Under the pieces are notes generated by a model. That model was not told where the DNA came from. It did not search any database and saw nothing but the letters and a program-made list of their open reading frames with translations. The position numbers were made by a program, and so were the translations under genes. DNA of 64,000 nt from Bacillus sp. CH30_1T (GTDB lineage: Bacteria; Bacillota; Bacilli; Bacillales; Bacillaceae_B). The stretch spans positions 249,526 through 313,525 of the forward strand of contig NZ_VTUY01000001.1 in assembly GCF_008364765.1 (NCBI RefSeq), read 5' to 3'. Of this stretch, positions 9,120-17,978 are shown piece after piece. The number at the start of each line of letters is the position of its first letter. The stretch's first letter is position 1.

Positions 9120-10210
9120 TCGTATCCCCCTCTTTTCCTTTGTTTTATCAACGATAGTAGTAGTAGAAATATCGGAATACAAACTAAGGTCATGAGAGCA
9201 AAGCTTTCTAAATATTGCTCCCACTTTCTATAAAAGTCTGGATCATTTTCCCAAATGGCAATGCAATATGTAATAATAGCAGCAAACAAAACAAAACGAC
9301 TATGGTTTTTTGTTTGGAACGTTTGGGCTAAGCTTTTGGAGCTTAAATACAGATATCCTGCGAATGTCGTAATGGTAGAAACAAGCCAAAATGACAAGAA
9401 AATCAAATCCACTCGCTCAATAACCTCAAATGAAATGGTTTTAAGAACATAGAGTGATGGTTCAGGAATAAACGTTATTTCTTCTGGTAAAAAAAAGATC
9501 ATGGTCGATAAGGTAATAATCAAATAAAACGAGATAACATACCAGCTTGCCAAAGAAACAGTTTTTAATATCGCTCTTTCAGTACCTTTGACATATGGGT
9601 TTGCAACAATCAGAACACCAAACCCTAAAATTGGCAGCAATGTCGTTTTTGCTCCTAGGAGAATCGAAGAAAAATCTTCCTGTCCAACAGGTTGAAGATT
9701 GACTAAATTTCCATCCTTTAAGTTGATAAGCATCATGACTATAAAAAGGATATGCAAAAAAGTGGCTAACAAGTAAAAACGACTGATCGCTTTTAAACTT
9801 TGCCTGGCAATATAGACTGAGACTGCGACAAATAACAAAAGTATTACCCACTTGGGTGTTTTGGGATATGCCCACTTATTCAAGATATGACTCATATTAA
9901 GTAATAAAATGGCGTTGGTTATAATATAAAAAGCTAAATAAAATAGGTTTATTCCGTTGCCTAACCATTTCCCTAGAAGGATTTGAGTGATCTGAAAGAA
10001 ATGAAGTCCTGGATAACGGGCCATTAAACACCAAAGAAGAATAATGACCAATTGTACGATAACTCCAGCGATCAATATCGATATCCAAGAATCTTTTTTT
10101 GCGTATTCATAGATATTATGGGGTAATACCAGAATACCGGTACCAATCTGTAATTGAATGGTTAAAACAAATAGTTGTGTTAGAGAAATTTTTTCTTCTT
10201 CTTTAATCAT
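9116..10210 (-). CDS. Germinant receptor B subunit (GerAB/ArcD/ProY permease family), operon 1
   Basis: A 364-residue membrane protein with about ten helices, of the GerB family related to amino-acid permeases, carrying the N-terminal QLFVLTIQLQIGTGILVLP signature. The B subunit is thought to bind the germinant. ATG 10210 overlaps the A-subunit stop as ATGA, with AAGGTGG 8 bases upstream; a GTG at 10222 is the alternative. It is intact, unlike its counterpart near 20.2 kb. Confidence 0.92.
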   Translation of the reverse strand: MIKEEEKISLTQLFVLTIQLQIGTGILVLPHNIYEYAKKDSWISILIAGVIVQLVIILLWCLMARYPGLHFFQITQILLGKWLGNGINLFYLAFYIITNAILLLNMSHILNKWAYPKTPKWVILLLFVAVSVYIARQSLKAISRFYLLATFLHILFIVMMLINLKDGNLVNLQPVGQEDFSSILLGAKTTLLPILGFGVLIVANPYVKGTERAILKTVSLASWYVISFYLIITLSTMIFFLPEEITFIPEPSLYVLKTISFEVIERVDLIFLSFWLVSTITTFAGYLYLSSKSLAQTFQTKNHSRFVLFAAIITYCIAIWENDPDFYRKWEQYLESFALMTLVCIPIFLLLLSLIKQRKRGGYE

Positions 10211-11721
10211 TCTTTCTTCCACCTTCTTGAATCACTTTCACGATCCAGTTGCTGAGGCTGCGGATCTTTGGGGCGCCTATTCATTTTCCAAATCGGTACT
10301 CGGATCCAAGTATCTTTAAAGTCAGTCCACCTACCTACGGATATAGGCGCTAAATAGGGGGTACCAAATGATTGCAACGTACACATGTGCATGAGCATGA
10401 CAGTCAAGCCGAGGATAATACCTAAAAACCCAAAACTAGCCGCTACTATCATTAATGGAAAACGAAGCAACCTTAGAGTCGTAACCATCTCATTCGAAGG
10501 TACAACAAATGAAGCAATCGCAGTTATAGCCACAATAATAACCATAATATTAGATACCAAATGGGCCTCAACAGCCGCTTGCCCTATGACTAAACCACCT
10601 ACAATCCCAATTACTGGACCAATCGATGAGGGCAAGCGAACACCTGCCTCCCTAATAAGCTCAATGGTTAATTCCATAATTGTTGCTTCAATGAGAGGCG
10701 GATAAGGAATTAATTCGATTGATTCTTTAATTGGTTTTAACATTTTCGTTGGCAAAACCTCAAAATGAAAGGCAACAATCGATATATAAATAGCAGGTAA
10801 AGTAATTGCCATTACAAAACTAATAAAACGCAGCAGACGATAAAATGAGCCCACATACCATCTGCTATTATAATCATCTGGAGATTGAAAGAACCCGAAG
10901 AATGTGATAGGCAGGATTAAGGCATTGGGACTGCCTTCTGATAGAATGGCTACTCTCCCTTCCATTAAATTATAAGCAACGCGATCTGGCCTTTGTGTGG
11001 TTAACATCTGAGGAAATGGGGAAAAAGGAGAATCTTCTATAAATTCCTCTATATAGCCTGGTGACGTGACAATATCCATATGAATCGACTGTAAACGAGT
11101 CTCTACCTCACTTACCAATTTCGGATTGACAATGTTTTTCATAAAAACAATTGAAACTTTCGTTTTTACTTCATCCCCAATCATGAAATTCTTAATGACA
11201 AGGTTCTTATTGGCTATTCGGGAACGTATCAAATTGATATTCACATTTACATTTTCTATAAAACCATAATGAGCTCCTCGGATTACCTTTTCATTATTCG
11301 GCTCTTCAATTGAACGGAGGTATTGAGATTTTGTATCAAAAGTATAAATGAAACGTTCGTTTTCAAGAATGAGTGCCGTTCTGCCATGTAACAAATCGCT
11401 TGCTACCTCATGTAGATCTGTTCTTTTGTTCATTTCCCGTGAAGGAAAAATATCAACAGATGCATGATCAGAATGATGTTGAATCGGCGATAAGATTTGT
11501 TCCTGAATGACACTCGTATCAGTTATCGTTTCAATATATAAGAGTTTTGCCTGTTTTGAGGGGAGTTGAATGTCTTGCTCTTTCAAATCATCCGATTCAT
11601 TTAAGAGCTGTTTCACTATCCTGATATTATTATCTAATGATGGTGAGATGGGGATGGAGGAAGAATCTTTTCCAGTGGCCTGCTTCTTTTGAATTTTATT
11701 TTTATTCGAAAATAATACCAT
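10207..11721 (-). CDS. Germinant receptor A subunit (GerA family), operon 1
   Basis: A 504-residue A subunit of a nutrient germinant receptor in the spore inner membrane. A soluble N-terminal region (about 1-270) precedes several transmembrane helices in the conserved C-terminal half, which includes FPQMLTTQRPDR and EATIMELTIELIREAGVRLP. GAGGAGG lies 8 bases before the ATG. It is the first gene of an A-B-C operon. A sigma-G-like promoter lies about 30 bases upstream. The germinant cannot be read from the sequence. Confidence 0.93.
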   Translation of the reverse strand: MVLFSNKNKIQKKQATGKDSSSIPISPSLDNNIRIVKQLLNESDDLKEQDIQLPSKQAKLLYIETITDTSVIQEQILSPIQHHSDHASVDIFPSREMNKRTDLHEVASDLLHGRTALILENERFIYTFDTKSQYLRSIEEPNNEKVIRGAHYGFIENVNVNINLIRSRIANKNLVIKNFMIGDEVKTKVSIVFMKNIVNPKLVSEVETRLQSIHMDIVTSPGYIEEFIEDSPFSPFPQMLTTQRPDRVAYNLMEGRVAILSEGSPNALILPITFFGFFQSPDDYNSRWYVGSFYRLLRFISFVMAITLPAIYISIVAFHFEVLPTKMLKPIKESIELIPYPPLIEATIMELTIELIREAGVRLPSSIGPVIGIVGGLVIGQAAVEAHLVSNIMVIIVAITAIASFVVPSNEMVTTLRLLRFPLMIVAASFGFLGIILGLTVMLMHMCTLQSFGTPYLAPISVGRWTDFKDTWIRVPIWKMNRRPKDPQPQQLDRESDSRRWKKE

Positions 11722-11755
11722 CTAATATCCTCCTCTCCACATCACTACAAAAATA

Positions 11756-11784
11756 TAGTGTGTAAAAGGATTCATATATATACA
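11756..11784 (-). promoter_or_regulatory. Candidate sigma-G promoter for germination operon 1
   Basis: Minus strand: TGTATA (11784-11779), 16 bases, CACACTA (11762-11756). This is close to the sigma-G pattern of a TGNATA-like -35 and a CATNNTA -10. It would leave a 5' leader of about 30 bases before gerA. Assigned by motif and gene function only. Confidence 0.4.
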
Positions 11785-11816
11785 TTTATGCTTCGTAGTA
11801 GAGAGTCCCCTCTCCC

Positions 11817-11839
11817 ATTTGTAAACAATGTTTACAAAT
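11817..11839. promoter_or_regulatory. Perfect 10-3-10 palindrome, operator candidate
   Basis: Arms ATTTGTAAAC and GTTTACAAAT flank AAT. It lies between the divergent germination operon 1 and the acyl-CoA operon, 11 bases upstream of the latter's -35. The TetR protein encoded just after that operon is the obvious candidate binder, but this is inference. Confidence 0.55.
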
Positions 11840-11849
11840 TAAAACACCG

Positions 11850-11877
11850 TTGATTTTCTATGAATATGTGATAAACT
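11850..11877 (+). promoter_or_regulatory. Promoter of the acyl-CoA dehydrogenase operon
   Basis: TTGATT at 11850-11855, a 16-base spacer and TAAACT at 11872-11877 preceded by TGA, giving an extended -10. It is the only good promoter between the palindrome and the TTG start at 11921. Confidence 0.45.
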
Positions 11878-11920
11878 TATTTTAGGTTATTTTTCAGAAA
11901 ATTCAGGAAGGTGTGTCGCA

Positions 11921-13525
11921 TTGATTACAAAAACAAGCAATCCCTATTCTTTTGACTCTTTTCTCGAGTCCCGCAATAGCCTCAATGCTTTAGAAAACCC
12001 TTTTTTACTCCAAGTCTACCAACGTTATAGTGATAAGGAATGGAATGAATGGTATCAAGAATTGAAAGCGTTCTCAACTATTGTTTCCGGAAAGTGGCGA
12101 GCGTTAACGGAGGAAAATGCACGAGTTGAAAATCATCCTAGGCTGAGACATTTTGATGCGCACAATCATCGGATTGATCGCATTGTCCGCCCACAGGAAA
12201 TGCATGAGCTGGAAAAGGAAGTCTTTTCAGCCGGGCTCTTTTCTCAAAAGGTGAGTAAGCGGGAACGTACCATGAAAAGATTTTTGATCCACCATAATGG
12301 TGAAGCCGGGGTGGCTTGCCCCCTTGCATGTACCGATGGATTAATCGCCTTATTAGAACGGTTTCGGGATGACCTTTCTCCAGAAGTAGTAAAAATTCTG
12401 GAGCACAGCAAAGAAGGAAGGAATGGTGACTTTGCGATAGGGGCCCAATTCATGTCCGAGATCCAGGGCGGTTCGAATATACCTGCCAATGTCCTGGAGG
12501 CCGTTCCGGATGGTGATCACTACAATCTTTATGGAAATAAATTTTTCTGTTCAGCCGTACACGCTGATTATTCCGTTGTGACGGCTAAAGTGAAAAATAC
12601 TGACCATGTGGGTGTTTTTATTGTCCCAACCTGGCTCGAGGGTGACAAAGAAAAGGAAAGACGGAATGGACATGTACTGAATCGATTAAAGTGGAAGCTT
12701 GGCACATGTGAGCTTCCATCTGCTGAGATTGACTATCGAGGAGCCGTAGCGTATCCGATTGGGCCCATTGAAAAAGGGGTTTCCATCGCGGTTGGGATTG
12801 TTCTTACCCTATCACGAATTGATATCGGTTTTGCGAGCGCAGCTTTCATGATGAGAGCGGCACGTGAGGCAACACTATACGCACGATTCCGGAGTGTATT
12901 CGGACGGAAGATCGATGAATTCCCTATGGCCAAGGGTCAGCTCTTGTCTTTACAAGAAGCGGCAAAGCGATCCACTGCAACTGCGTTTAAAATTTTTGAA
13001 GAGCATCTTCTTCTAGAAGAATCACCCATCCCCTTTGAAAAGAAACAACTTGATATTCGGATTTTGATCCTGATCCAAAAGGTTTTTTCTGCTAAAGAAA
13101 CGGTAGAGGCATTGAAGACAACCATCTCCCTTTTTGGAGGGCATGGTGCGATTGAGGACTTCTCTTCCATACCGAGACTATTCAGGGATGCGATGGTGAA
13201 TGAGCTTTGGGAAGGGCCAAGAAATGTCCTGCTTTCACAAGTCTATAGAGATCTAAAGAAGAATGAAAGTTGGTATCCACCTGAGGAATTGATCGCAAAT
13301 CTACTAAATGGTCATGATCAGGAAATCATTCAACAATACAGTTCTAAACTTAGGAATCTATTATCAATTAATTTATATGATGCACCTAATGAAGAAACCA
13401 TTTCTGCTGCACGTCAATGGGAACAACTTTGGTCTGACCTATTTCATTTATACCAGAGGATTGCCCTAAATGAATTTCCTGAAGCGAGTCTGATTCCTGA
13501 AGAAATCCTGGAAGCTGTTTATTAA
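11921..13525 (+). CDS. Acyl-CoA dehydrogenase/oxidase-like flavoprotein
   Basis: A 534-residue FAD enzyme of the acyl-CoA dehydrogenase superfamily. The flavin-binding middle region shows FMSEIQGGSNIP, similar to the MTEKQGGSD motif of AidB-like members, and the C-terminal helical domain contains FGRKIDEFPMAKGQL and LFGGHGAIEDF. It presumably oxidises an acyl-CoA; the chain length is unknown. The start is TTG 11921 with AGGAAGGTG about 7 bases upstream. It is followed after 23 bases by an acyl-CoA synthetase, so the two form a fatty- or carboxylic-acid catabolic operon. Confidence 0.85.
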   Translation: MITKTSNPYSFDSFLESRNSLNALENPFLLQVYQRYSDKEWNEWYQELKAFSTIVSGKWRALTEENARVENHPRLRHFDAHNHRIDRIVRPQEMHELEKEVFSAGLFSQKVSKRERTMKRFLIHHNGEAGVACPLACTDGLIALLERFRDDLSPEVVKILEHSKEGRNGDFAIGAQFMSEIQGGSNIPANVLEAVPDGDHYNLYGNKFFCSAVHADYSVVTAKVKNTDHVGVFIVPTWLEGDKEKERRNGHVLNRLKWKLGTCELPSAEIDYRGAVAYPIGPIEKGVSIAVGIVLTLSRIDIGFASAAFMMRAAREATLYARFRSVFGRKIDEFPMAKGQLLSLQEAAKRSTATAFKIFEEHLLLEESPIPFEKKQLDIRILILIQKVFSAKETVEALKTTISLFGGHGAIEDFSSIPRLFRDAMVNELWEGPRNVLLSQVYRDLKKNESWYPPEELIANLLNGHDQEIIQQYSSKLRNLLSINLYDAPNEETISAARQWEQLWSDLFHLYQRIALNEFPEASLIPEEILEAVY

Positions 13526-13548
13526 TCTATTTTAAAGGAGTGTCATGA

Positions 13549-15066
13549 ATGAAAACGAATGTGGGAGAATGGTTACAGAATCGTTCTTATTTAATGGGCA
13601 GCAAGGAAGCCTTTGTCGGTAAGAAAGGGAGATATACCTTTCAACAAATGAATGACAGAGCTAATCAGTTTGCCCAATACCTGAAAGTCCAAGGAATGAA
13701 CCAAGGTGACCGGGTAGCGTTAATTTGCAAGAATCATGAGGATTTCGTTGCTGCTTTCTTTGGCGCAGCAAAAATAGGTGTCATCACAGTCCCAATCAAT
13801 TGGAGACTTCAGGCAAAGGAAACAGCCTATATCTTAAATGATTGTGGTGCCAGAGTCATTGTGTATGATGATACTTTCAGTAAAGTAATAGAAGAGATTA
13901 AGAGTGATTCATTGGCAGAACTATTTATCTGCAGTGGGAAAAGCCCTCACGACCCATCATTTGATGAAGTATTGAACACATCTTCATCAATCGTACCAGC
14001 CTATTCCTCCCACAGCGAAGACGCGATCCTTATTATGTATACGTCTGGGACAACGGGGAAACCAAAGGGTGCTGTTCTTACCCATTCAAATCTTTTCGCC
14101 TCGTCCATCGGGCTGACCCACACGGTTGATTGGTGGGAACAGGATCGCTTCTTATCCGTCGCACCCTTTTTTCACATAGGCGGAATCTCTCCAATTATAG
14201 CGAATCTACATACAGGATGTACGACCGTTCTAATGGAATACTTTGATCCGGTTAAAGTATGGCAAACGATTGAGGAAGAAAGAATTACGACCATGATGAG
14301 TGTTCCTGCCATGCTGGGTGCCATGCTAAAAACGTTAAAACACGCTAACACGGACTACTCCACCCTGCGTAATATCACATGCGGCGCATCGTCGGTACCA
14401 TTGAGCATGATCAATGCGTGCAAAAGCCTTAGAATCTCCGTTCAACAGGTTTATGGAATTACTGAATATACAGGAGCCGTAACCTTCTGGAAAGAATCAC
14501 TGGATCCAGAAAAGAAAGATTCAATGGGCAAACCTGTCATGCACGGTGGAATCAAAATTGTCGATCTTCATTCAAATGAAGAACTTCCTGCAGGTGAGGA
14601 TGGAGAAATCCTTTGCAGTGGTCCTCAAGTATTTAAAGGCTATTGGCAAAATGACGAAGAAACCGCAAAGGTCCTTCACCATGGCTGGTACCGCTCAGGT
14701 GATATAGGCAGACTAGACGAAGAAGGTTTTCTGTATGTCGTCGATCGATTAAAAGATATGATTATTAGCGGCGGGGAAAATATATACTCCGCTGAAGTCG
14801 AAGAAGCCCTTTCAAATCATGATGAAATCATCGAATCGGCTGTGGTCGGAATGCCAGATGCAAGATGGGGTGAGATTCCTTGTGCCTTTGTCGTGAAAGT
14901 TGCAGAAAGTGACCTTACAGAAAAAGGAATCATGGAACACTGCAAAGCCCAGCTGGCTACCTATAAAGTACCAAGGAAAGTCGTGTTTGTGGACCAGCTC
15001 CCTCGAAACGCTGTCGGAAAAATCTTAAAAACCGTATTAAAGAAAGGTGACCAAGTCGCTACTTAA
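13549..15066 (+). CDS. Acyl-CoA synthetase (adenylate-forming AMP-binding family)
   Basis: A 505-residue class I adenylate-forming ligase that activates a carboxylic acid to its CoA ester with ATP. The P-loop-like motif MYTSGTTGKPKG is at about 163-174, the hinge region reads YRSGDIGRLDEEGFLYVVDR, and the C-terminal catalytic lysine is in PRNAVGKILK. AAAGGAG precedes the ATG. It probably feeds the acyl-CoA dehydrogenase encoded just upstream. Substrate not determinable; medium- or long-chain fatty acids are typical. Confidence 0.9.
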   Translation: MKTNVGEWLQNRSYLMGSKEAFVGKKGRYTFQQMNDRANQFAQYLKVQGMNQGDRVALICKNHEDFVAAFFGAAKIGVITVPINWRLQAKETAYILNDCGARVIVYDDTFSKVIEEIKSDSLAELFICSGKSPHDPSFDEVLNTSSSIVPAYSSHSEDAILIMYTSGTTGKPKGAVLTHSNLFASSIGLTHTVDWWEQDRFLSVAPFFHIGGISPIIANLHTGCTTVLMEYFDPVKVWQTIEEERITTMMSVPAMLGAMLKTLKHANTDYSTLRNITCGASSVPLSMINACKSLRISVQQVYGITEYTGAVTFWKESLDPEKKDSMGKPVMHGGIKIVDLHSNEELPAGEDGEILCSGPQVFKGYWQNDEETAKVLHHGWYRSGDIGRLDEEGFLYVVDRLKDMIISGGENIYSAEVEEALSNHDEIIESAVVGMPDARWGEIPCAFVVKVAESDLTEKGIMEHCKAQLATYKVPRKVVFVDQLPRNAVGKILKTVLKKGDQVAT

Positions 15067-15074
15067 TCCCCAAA

Positions 15075-15110
15075 ATAACGCCTGCTCCCCCAAAGGATAG
15101 CAGGCGTTAT
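15075..15110. terminator. Bidirectional terminator between acyl-CoA operon and tetR
   Basis: Arms ATAACGCCTGCT and AGCAGGCGTTAT form a 12-bp stem between convergent genes. The right arm includes the stop codon of the tetR gene. Confidence 0.75.
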
Positions 15111-15709
15111 GTTCTGAATTTGGAGCAAATGATTTCGGTGAGACGAAAGATGTGTTTCCGTACCTCTTCCTCACTTCTTCCCGGATAATTTCGAAATGTA
15201 ATCAACACCCCATTTAATGATGAGAAGAAGGCATGTGTATGTAAACGCACGTCCTCTTTTATCTCCATCCCTTCAAATGAAGCATCAAATGCAGCTAACA
15301 ACCTGCGCATACTCTTGTCGAATGGTTCCATCGCTTCTTCCCTTATGACATGATCCAGCATGAAATGTGTCATCATTTGAAAGAACTCATCATTCTCCAA
15401 TAAAAAGGTGACATATAACTCACCCACCTTTTGGGTGGATCTTTGCTCCTCTTCCTGTATCAACCGTTCAAATGCAGACGCAATCTTCTCGCTTTGCATA
15501 AAAAAAGCCTCAATAAACAGTTCATCCCGATCATTAAAATGACGATAGATCAATGCCGGAGAAATTCCTGCCTTTTTGGCGATATCCCTAATTCCCACCT
15601 TTGAGATAGGTTGACTGCTAAACAATTCAGTCGCAGCACTAAGGATCAACTGCCGTCTAGCTTCCCTCTCCTTTTCCTTCAGCTCACTTAATGTCTTCCC
15701 TTTACTCAT
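15107..15709 (-). CDS. TetR/AcrR-family regulator
   Basis: A 200-residue one-component repressor. The N-terminal TetR DNA-binding domain (about 12-60) includes GIRDIAKKAGISPALIYRHF; the C-terminal ligand domain is unassigned. It converges on the acyl-CoA dehydrogenase/synthetase operon and may sense an acyl-CoA and bind the palindrome at 11.82 kb. TetR fatty-acid regulators in Bacillus have this setting, but the link is inferred from position. Confidence 0.88.
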   Translation of the reverse strand: MSKGKTLSELKEKEREARRQLILSAATELFSSQPISKVGIRDIAKKAGISPALIYRHFNDRDELFIEAFFMQSEKIASAFERLIQEEEQRSTQKVGELYVTFLLENDEFFQMMTHFMLDHVIREEAMEPFDKSMRRLLAAFDASFEGMEIKEDVRLHTHAFFSSLNGVLITFRNYPGRSEEEVRKHIFRLTEIICSKFRT

Positions 15710-15942
15710 TGTAGTCCCCCATTATCCCTTTCTCTTTATCTTTCATTCTTCCATTATACAGTAAAGTCCATCATCTACGTATGGTGTGAGTGATCCATTT
15801 ATCATCATCATTCTAACCATTTTATCTGCCCGACTAAAGTGGCCCCATCTTCCCTGATAACTTGCCAGCCGAAGGAAGGATGGTCGCCTTTTTCAGAGTT
15901 ATATTGAACCTTTCACCACTACCATAACCGAGTTTCCTTCCA

Positions 15943-16629
15943 TCAGTTAATATTATATATGGACTGTTTCACAGACTGAATGATCTCATCAAAGGCCTCT
16001 AGAGCTGATTTAGAATTCCGTTCACGAATCCCCTGGAGCAGCTTTTCATGGTAGGGGTAGCTCTGATCAAAGATGTCATCGATGCCAAAAGGCTCATTCC
16101 AGAACTCGTGAAATGTATCCCAAACGGAGTCGATGATACTTTCAAGCATCATGTTTTTTGAAGCTGCGTAAATGGCCTGATGGAAACGTGCATCGGCTTG
16201 GTTTGCAAGCTGTCGTTGCCCCGTTTGGAGAAATTGGACATATTGCTGAAGGTGATAAGTCATTTCCTCCACATCTTCATCATTCGCAGCCTTTACCGCC
16301 AGTTCGACGGCCTTTTTCTCGAGTGCCTCCCTTACCTCCAGTGTTTCAAGGAGAAAGTTCTTTTTATCCTCTACTTCGAAAGCCATTTGGATTTGAAATG
16401 GTTTACTCTCCCTGATGAACGTCCCTTTTCCATTCAATATCTCGATGACCCCTTGGGATTCAAGGAGTTGCAGTGCTTCCCTCAAGGAAGACCGGCCGAT
16501 TTGCAAAAGATCTACAAGCTCAGCCACAGAAGGCAGGCGGTCCCCGTATTTTAATCCTTCATCCTCAATATATTTCTTAATTTCATCTGCTCCGATTTCT
16601 GATAAGCGTTTTTTCTTTATGGCTTTCAT
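15943..16629 (-). CDS. FadR-subfamily GntR regulator (FCD domain)
   Basis: A 228-residue GntR regulator. The winged helix-turn-helix (about 10-75) contains LPSVAELVDLLQIGRSSLREAL, and an all-helical FCD ligand domain follows (about 95-220) with EVREALEKKAVELA and the metal-ligand-like DARFHQAI motif. GGGGTGA lies before the ATG. It is transcribed divergently from a PLP enzyme and an NhaC-type carrier and very likely controls them; an inverted repeat lies in the shared upstream region. Confidence 0.9.
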   Translation of the reverse strand: MKAIKKKRLSEIGADEIKKYIEDEGLKYGDRLPSVAELVDLLQIGRSSLREALQLLESQGVIEILNGKGTFIRESKPFQIQMAFEVEDKKNFLLETLEVREALEKKAVELAVKAANDEDVEEMTYHLQQYVQFLQTGQRQLANQADARFHQAIYAASKNMMLESIIDSVWDTFHEFWNEPFGIDDIFDQSYPYHEKLLQGIRERNSKSALEAFDEIIQSVKQSIYNIN

Positions 16630-16725
16630 TCTTTCACCCCAACGAATAACCTATTTTCCTCATTATACTATTGATAGGTTTGATAAGAAAATGTACTTAT
16701 TTTATATTCTGAATAATCTAACCTT

Positions 16726-16746
16726 TCATACAGGTTGACAGTATGA
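16726..16746. promoter_or_regulatory. Inverted repeat over a -35-like TTGACA, operator candidate
   Basis: TCATAC, nine bases including TTGACA, then GTATGA. It sits in the divergent region between the FadR-type regulator and the PLP enzyme gene, about 50 bases before the latter's start. Its symmetry and position suggest the regulator's operator. Confidence 0.45.
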
Positions 16747-16792
16747 TAATATAATAGCAAATAGAGTCAACATAGGAAAGGCAGATGGCATA

Positions 16793-17959
16793 ATGGATAA
16801 CTACGATACTCAAATTTGTACGCAATATGGCGATCACCCTGCTGAACATAAAGGAGCGGTATCTCCTCCGATTTATCAGACCAGTCTTTTTGCGTTCGAA
16901 AATTTTGAAGCGTTTTCACAAGCACAAACGAAAGAAAGGGAGAACTATGTCTATACACGCGGGGTGAATCCGACAACCGAACTTTTAGAAATGAAACTAG
17001 CTAAACTTGAGCGCGGAGATAAGTGTAAGTGCTTTGGATCAGGGATGGGTGCAATTAGTTCCGTCTTCTTTTCGCTCCTGAAGAGTGGGGATCATGTGCT
17101 TTTCGTCAATGACATTTATGGACCGACCAAACAGCTTCTCGCATTTTTCAATAAATTCAACATCACACATACCTCTACGTTTGACGATGTCGAATCACAC
17201 ATTCAACCAAACACAAGGGTCATCTACGTGGAAAGCCCTGGGACAATGAATATGAATGTCATTCACTTGGAAAGCATCTCTTTGCTTGCGAAAAAGTACG
17301 GCATCTATACAGTTATCGATAATACATGGTCGACCCCCCTTTTCCAAAAACCGTTGACCCATGGATTCGATCTTTCCATCCATTCTTTGACGAAGTATAT
17401 CGGTGGACATAGTGATGTAACCGGCGGAGCTGTCATCGGGAGTCACACCCTTGTTGATCGGATCTTTGAATTCGGCTTTCAGCTGAATGGATCCACCCTT
17501 TCTCCTCACGATGCGTCTCTCATCATTCGAGGATTAAGAACATTGCCTCTTCGGATGCAGCAGCATCAGCAAAATGCTTTGATGGTGATAGATTATTTAA
17601 AAACGAAAGACGAAATTGCTAAGATTTATCATCCAAGTCTAATAAAAGGGGAAGAGTACCCTTTTATGAAAAATCAAATGAAAGGGTATTCAGGGGTTCT
17701 TAGCATTGAACTCAAGGAAGGAGGGTTTGAAAACGTCGCTGCATTCATTAATTCGTTGACGCTATTCAAAATTGGAGTAAGTTGGGGCGGCTATGAGAGC
17801 TTAGTCAACTCACCAATAAAACCACACAACGCAGATGAGCTTAAAAAAGCAGGGATCAGCACGGGCTTGGTTCGTTTTTCTATCGGTCTTGAAAGCCCTA
17901 ATTCCCTGATCAGTGATTTAGAAAACGCATTCCAATCAATATCTCTTACCAAATCTTAA
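16793..17959 (+). CDS. PLP-dependent trans-sulfuration-family enzyme (Cys/Met metabolism)
   Basis: A 388-residue fold-type I PLP enzyme of the cystathionine synthase/lyase and methionine gamma-lyase family. The Schiff-base lysine is K201 in HSLTKYIGGHSD, and the phosphate-binding SGMGAIS lies at about 83-89. The loop that reads YGCT in methionine gamma-lyases is YGPT here, so the exact reaction is unclear. GGAAAGG lies upstream of the ATG. It is followed after 19 bases by an NhaC-family carrier, suggesting import and breakdown of a sulfur amino acid under FadR-type control. Confidence 0.85.
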   Translation: MDNYDTQICTQYGDHPAEHKGAVSPPIYQTSLFAFENFEAFSQAQTKERENYVYTRGVNPTTELLEMKLAKLERGDKCKCFGSGMGAISSVFFSLLKSGDHVLFVNDIYGPTKQLLAFFNKFNITHTSTFDDVESHIQPNTRVIYVESPGTMNMNVIHLESISLLAKKYGIYTVIDNTWSTPLFQKPLTHGFDLSIHSLTKYIGGHSDVTGGAVIGSHTLVDRIFEFGFQLNGSTLSPHDASLIIRGLRTLPLRMQQHQQNALMVIDYLKTKDEIAKIYHPSLIKGEEYPFMKNQMKGYSGVLSIELKEGGFENVAAFINSLTLFKIGVSWGGYESLVNSPIKPHNADELKKAGISTGLVRFSIGLESPNSLISDLENAFQSISLTKS

Positions 17960-17978
17960 ATCGAGGAGATGATTCATA

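Noticed and set aside
9119-9224. N-terminal extension of the operon 1 C subunit
   Set aside because: It overlaps the B-subunit gene; the lipoprotein signal and ribosome site place the start at 9119.
15840-15895. Imperfect hairpin CCATCTTCC / GGAAGGATGG with TTTTT on the plus strand
   Set aside because: No plus-strand gene ends there and the stem is bulged with a long loop; not called a terminator.
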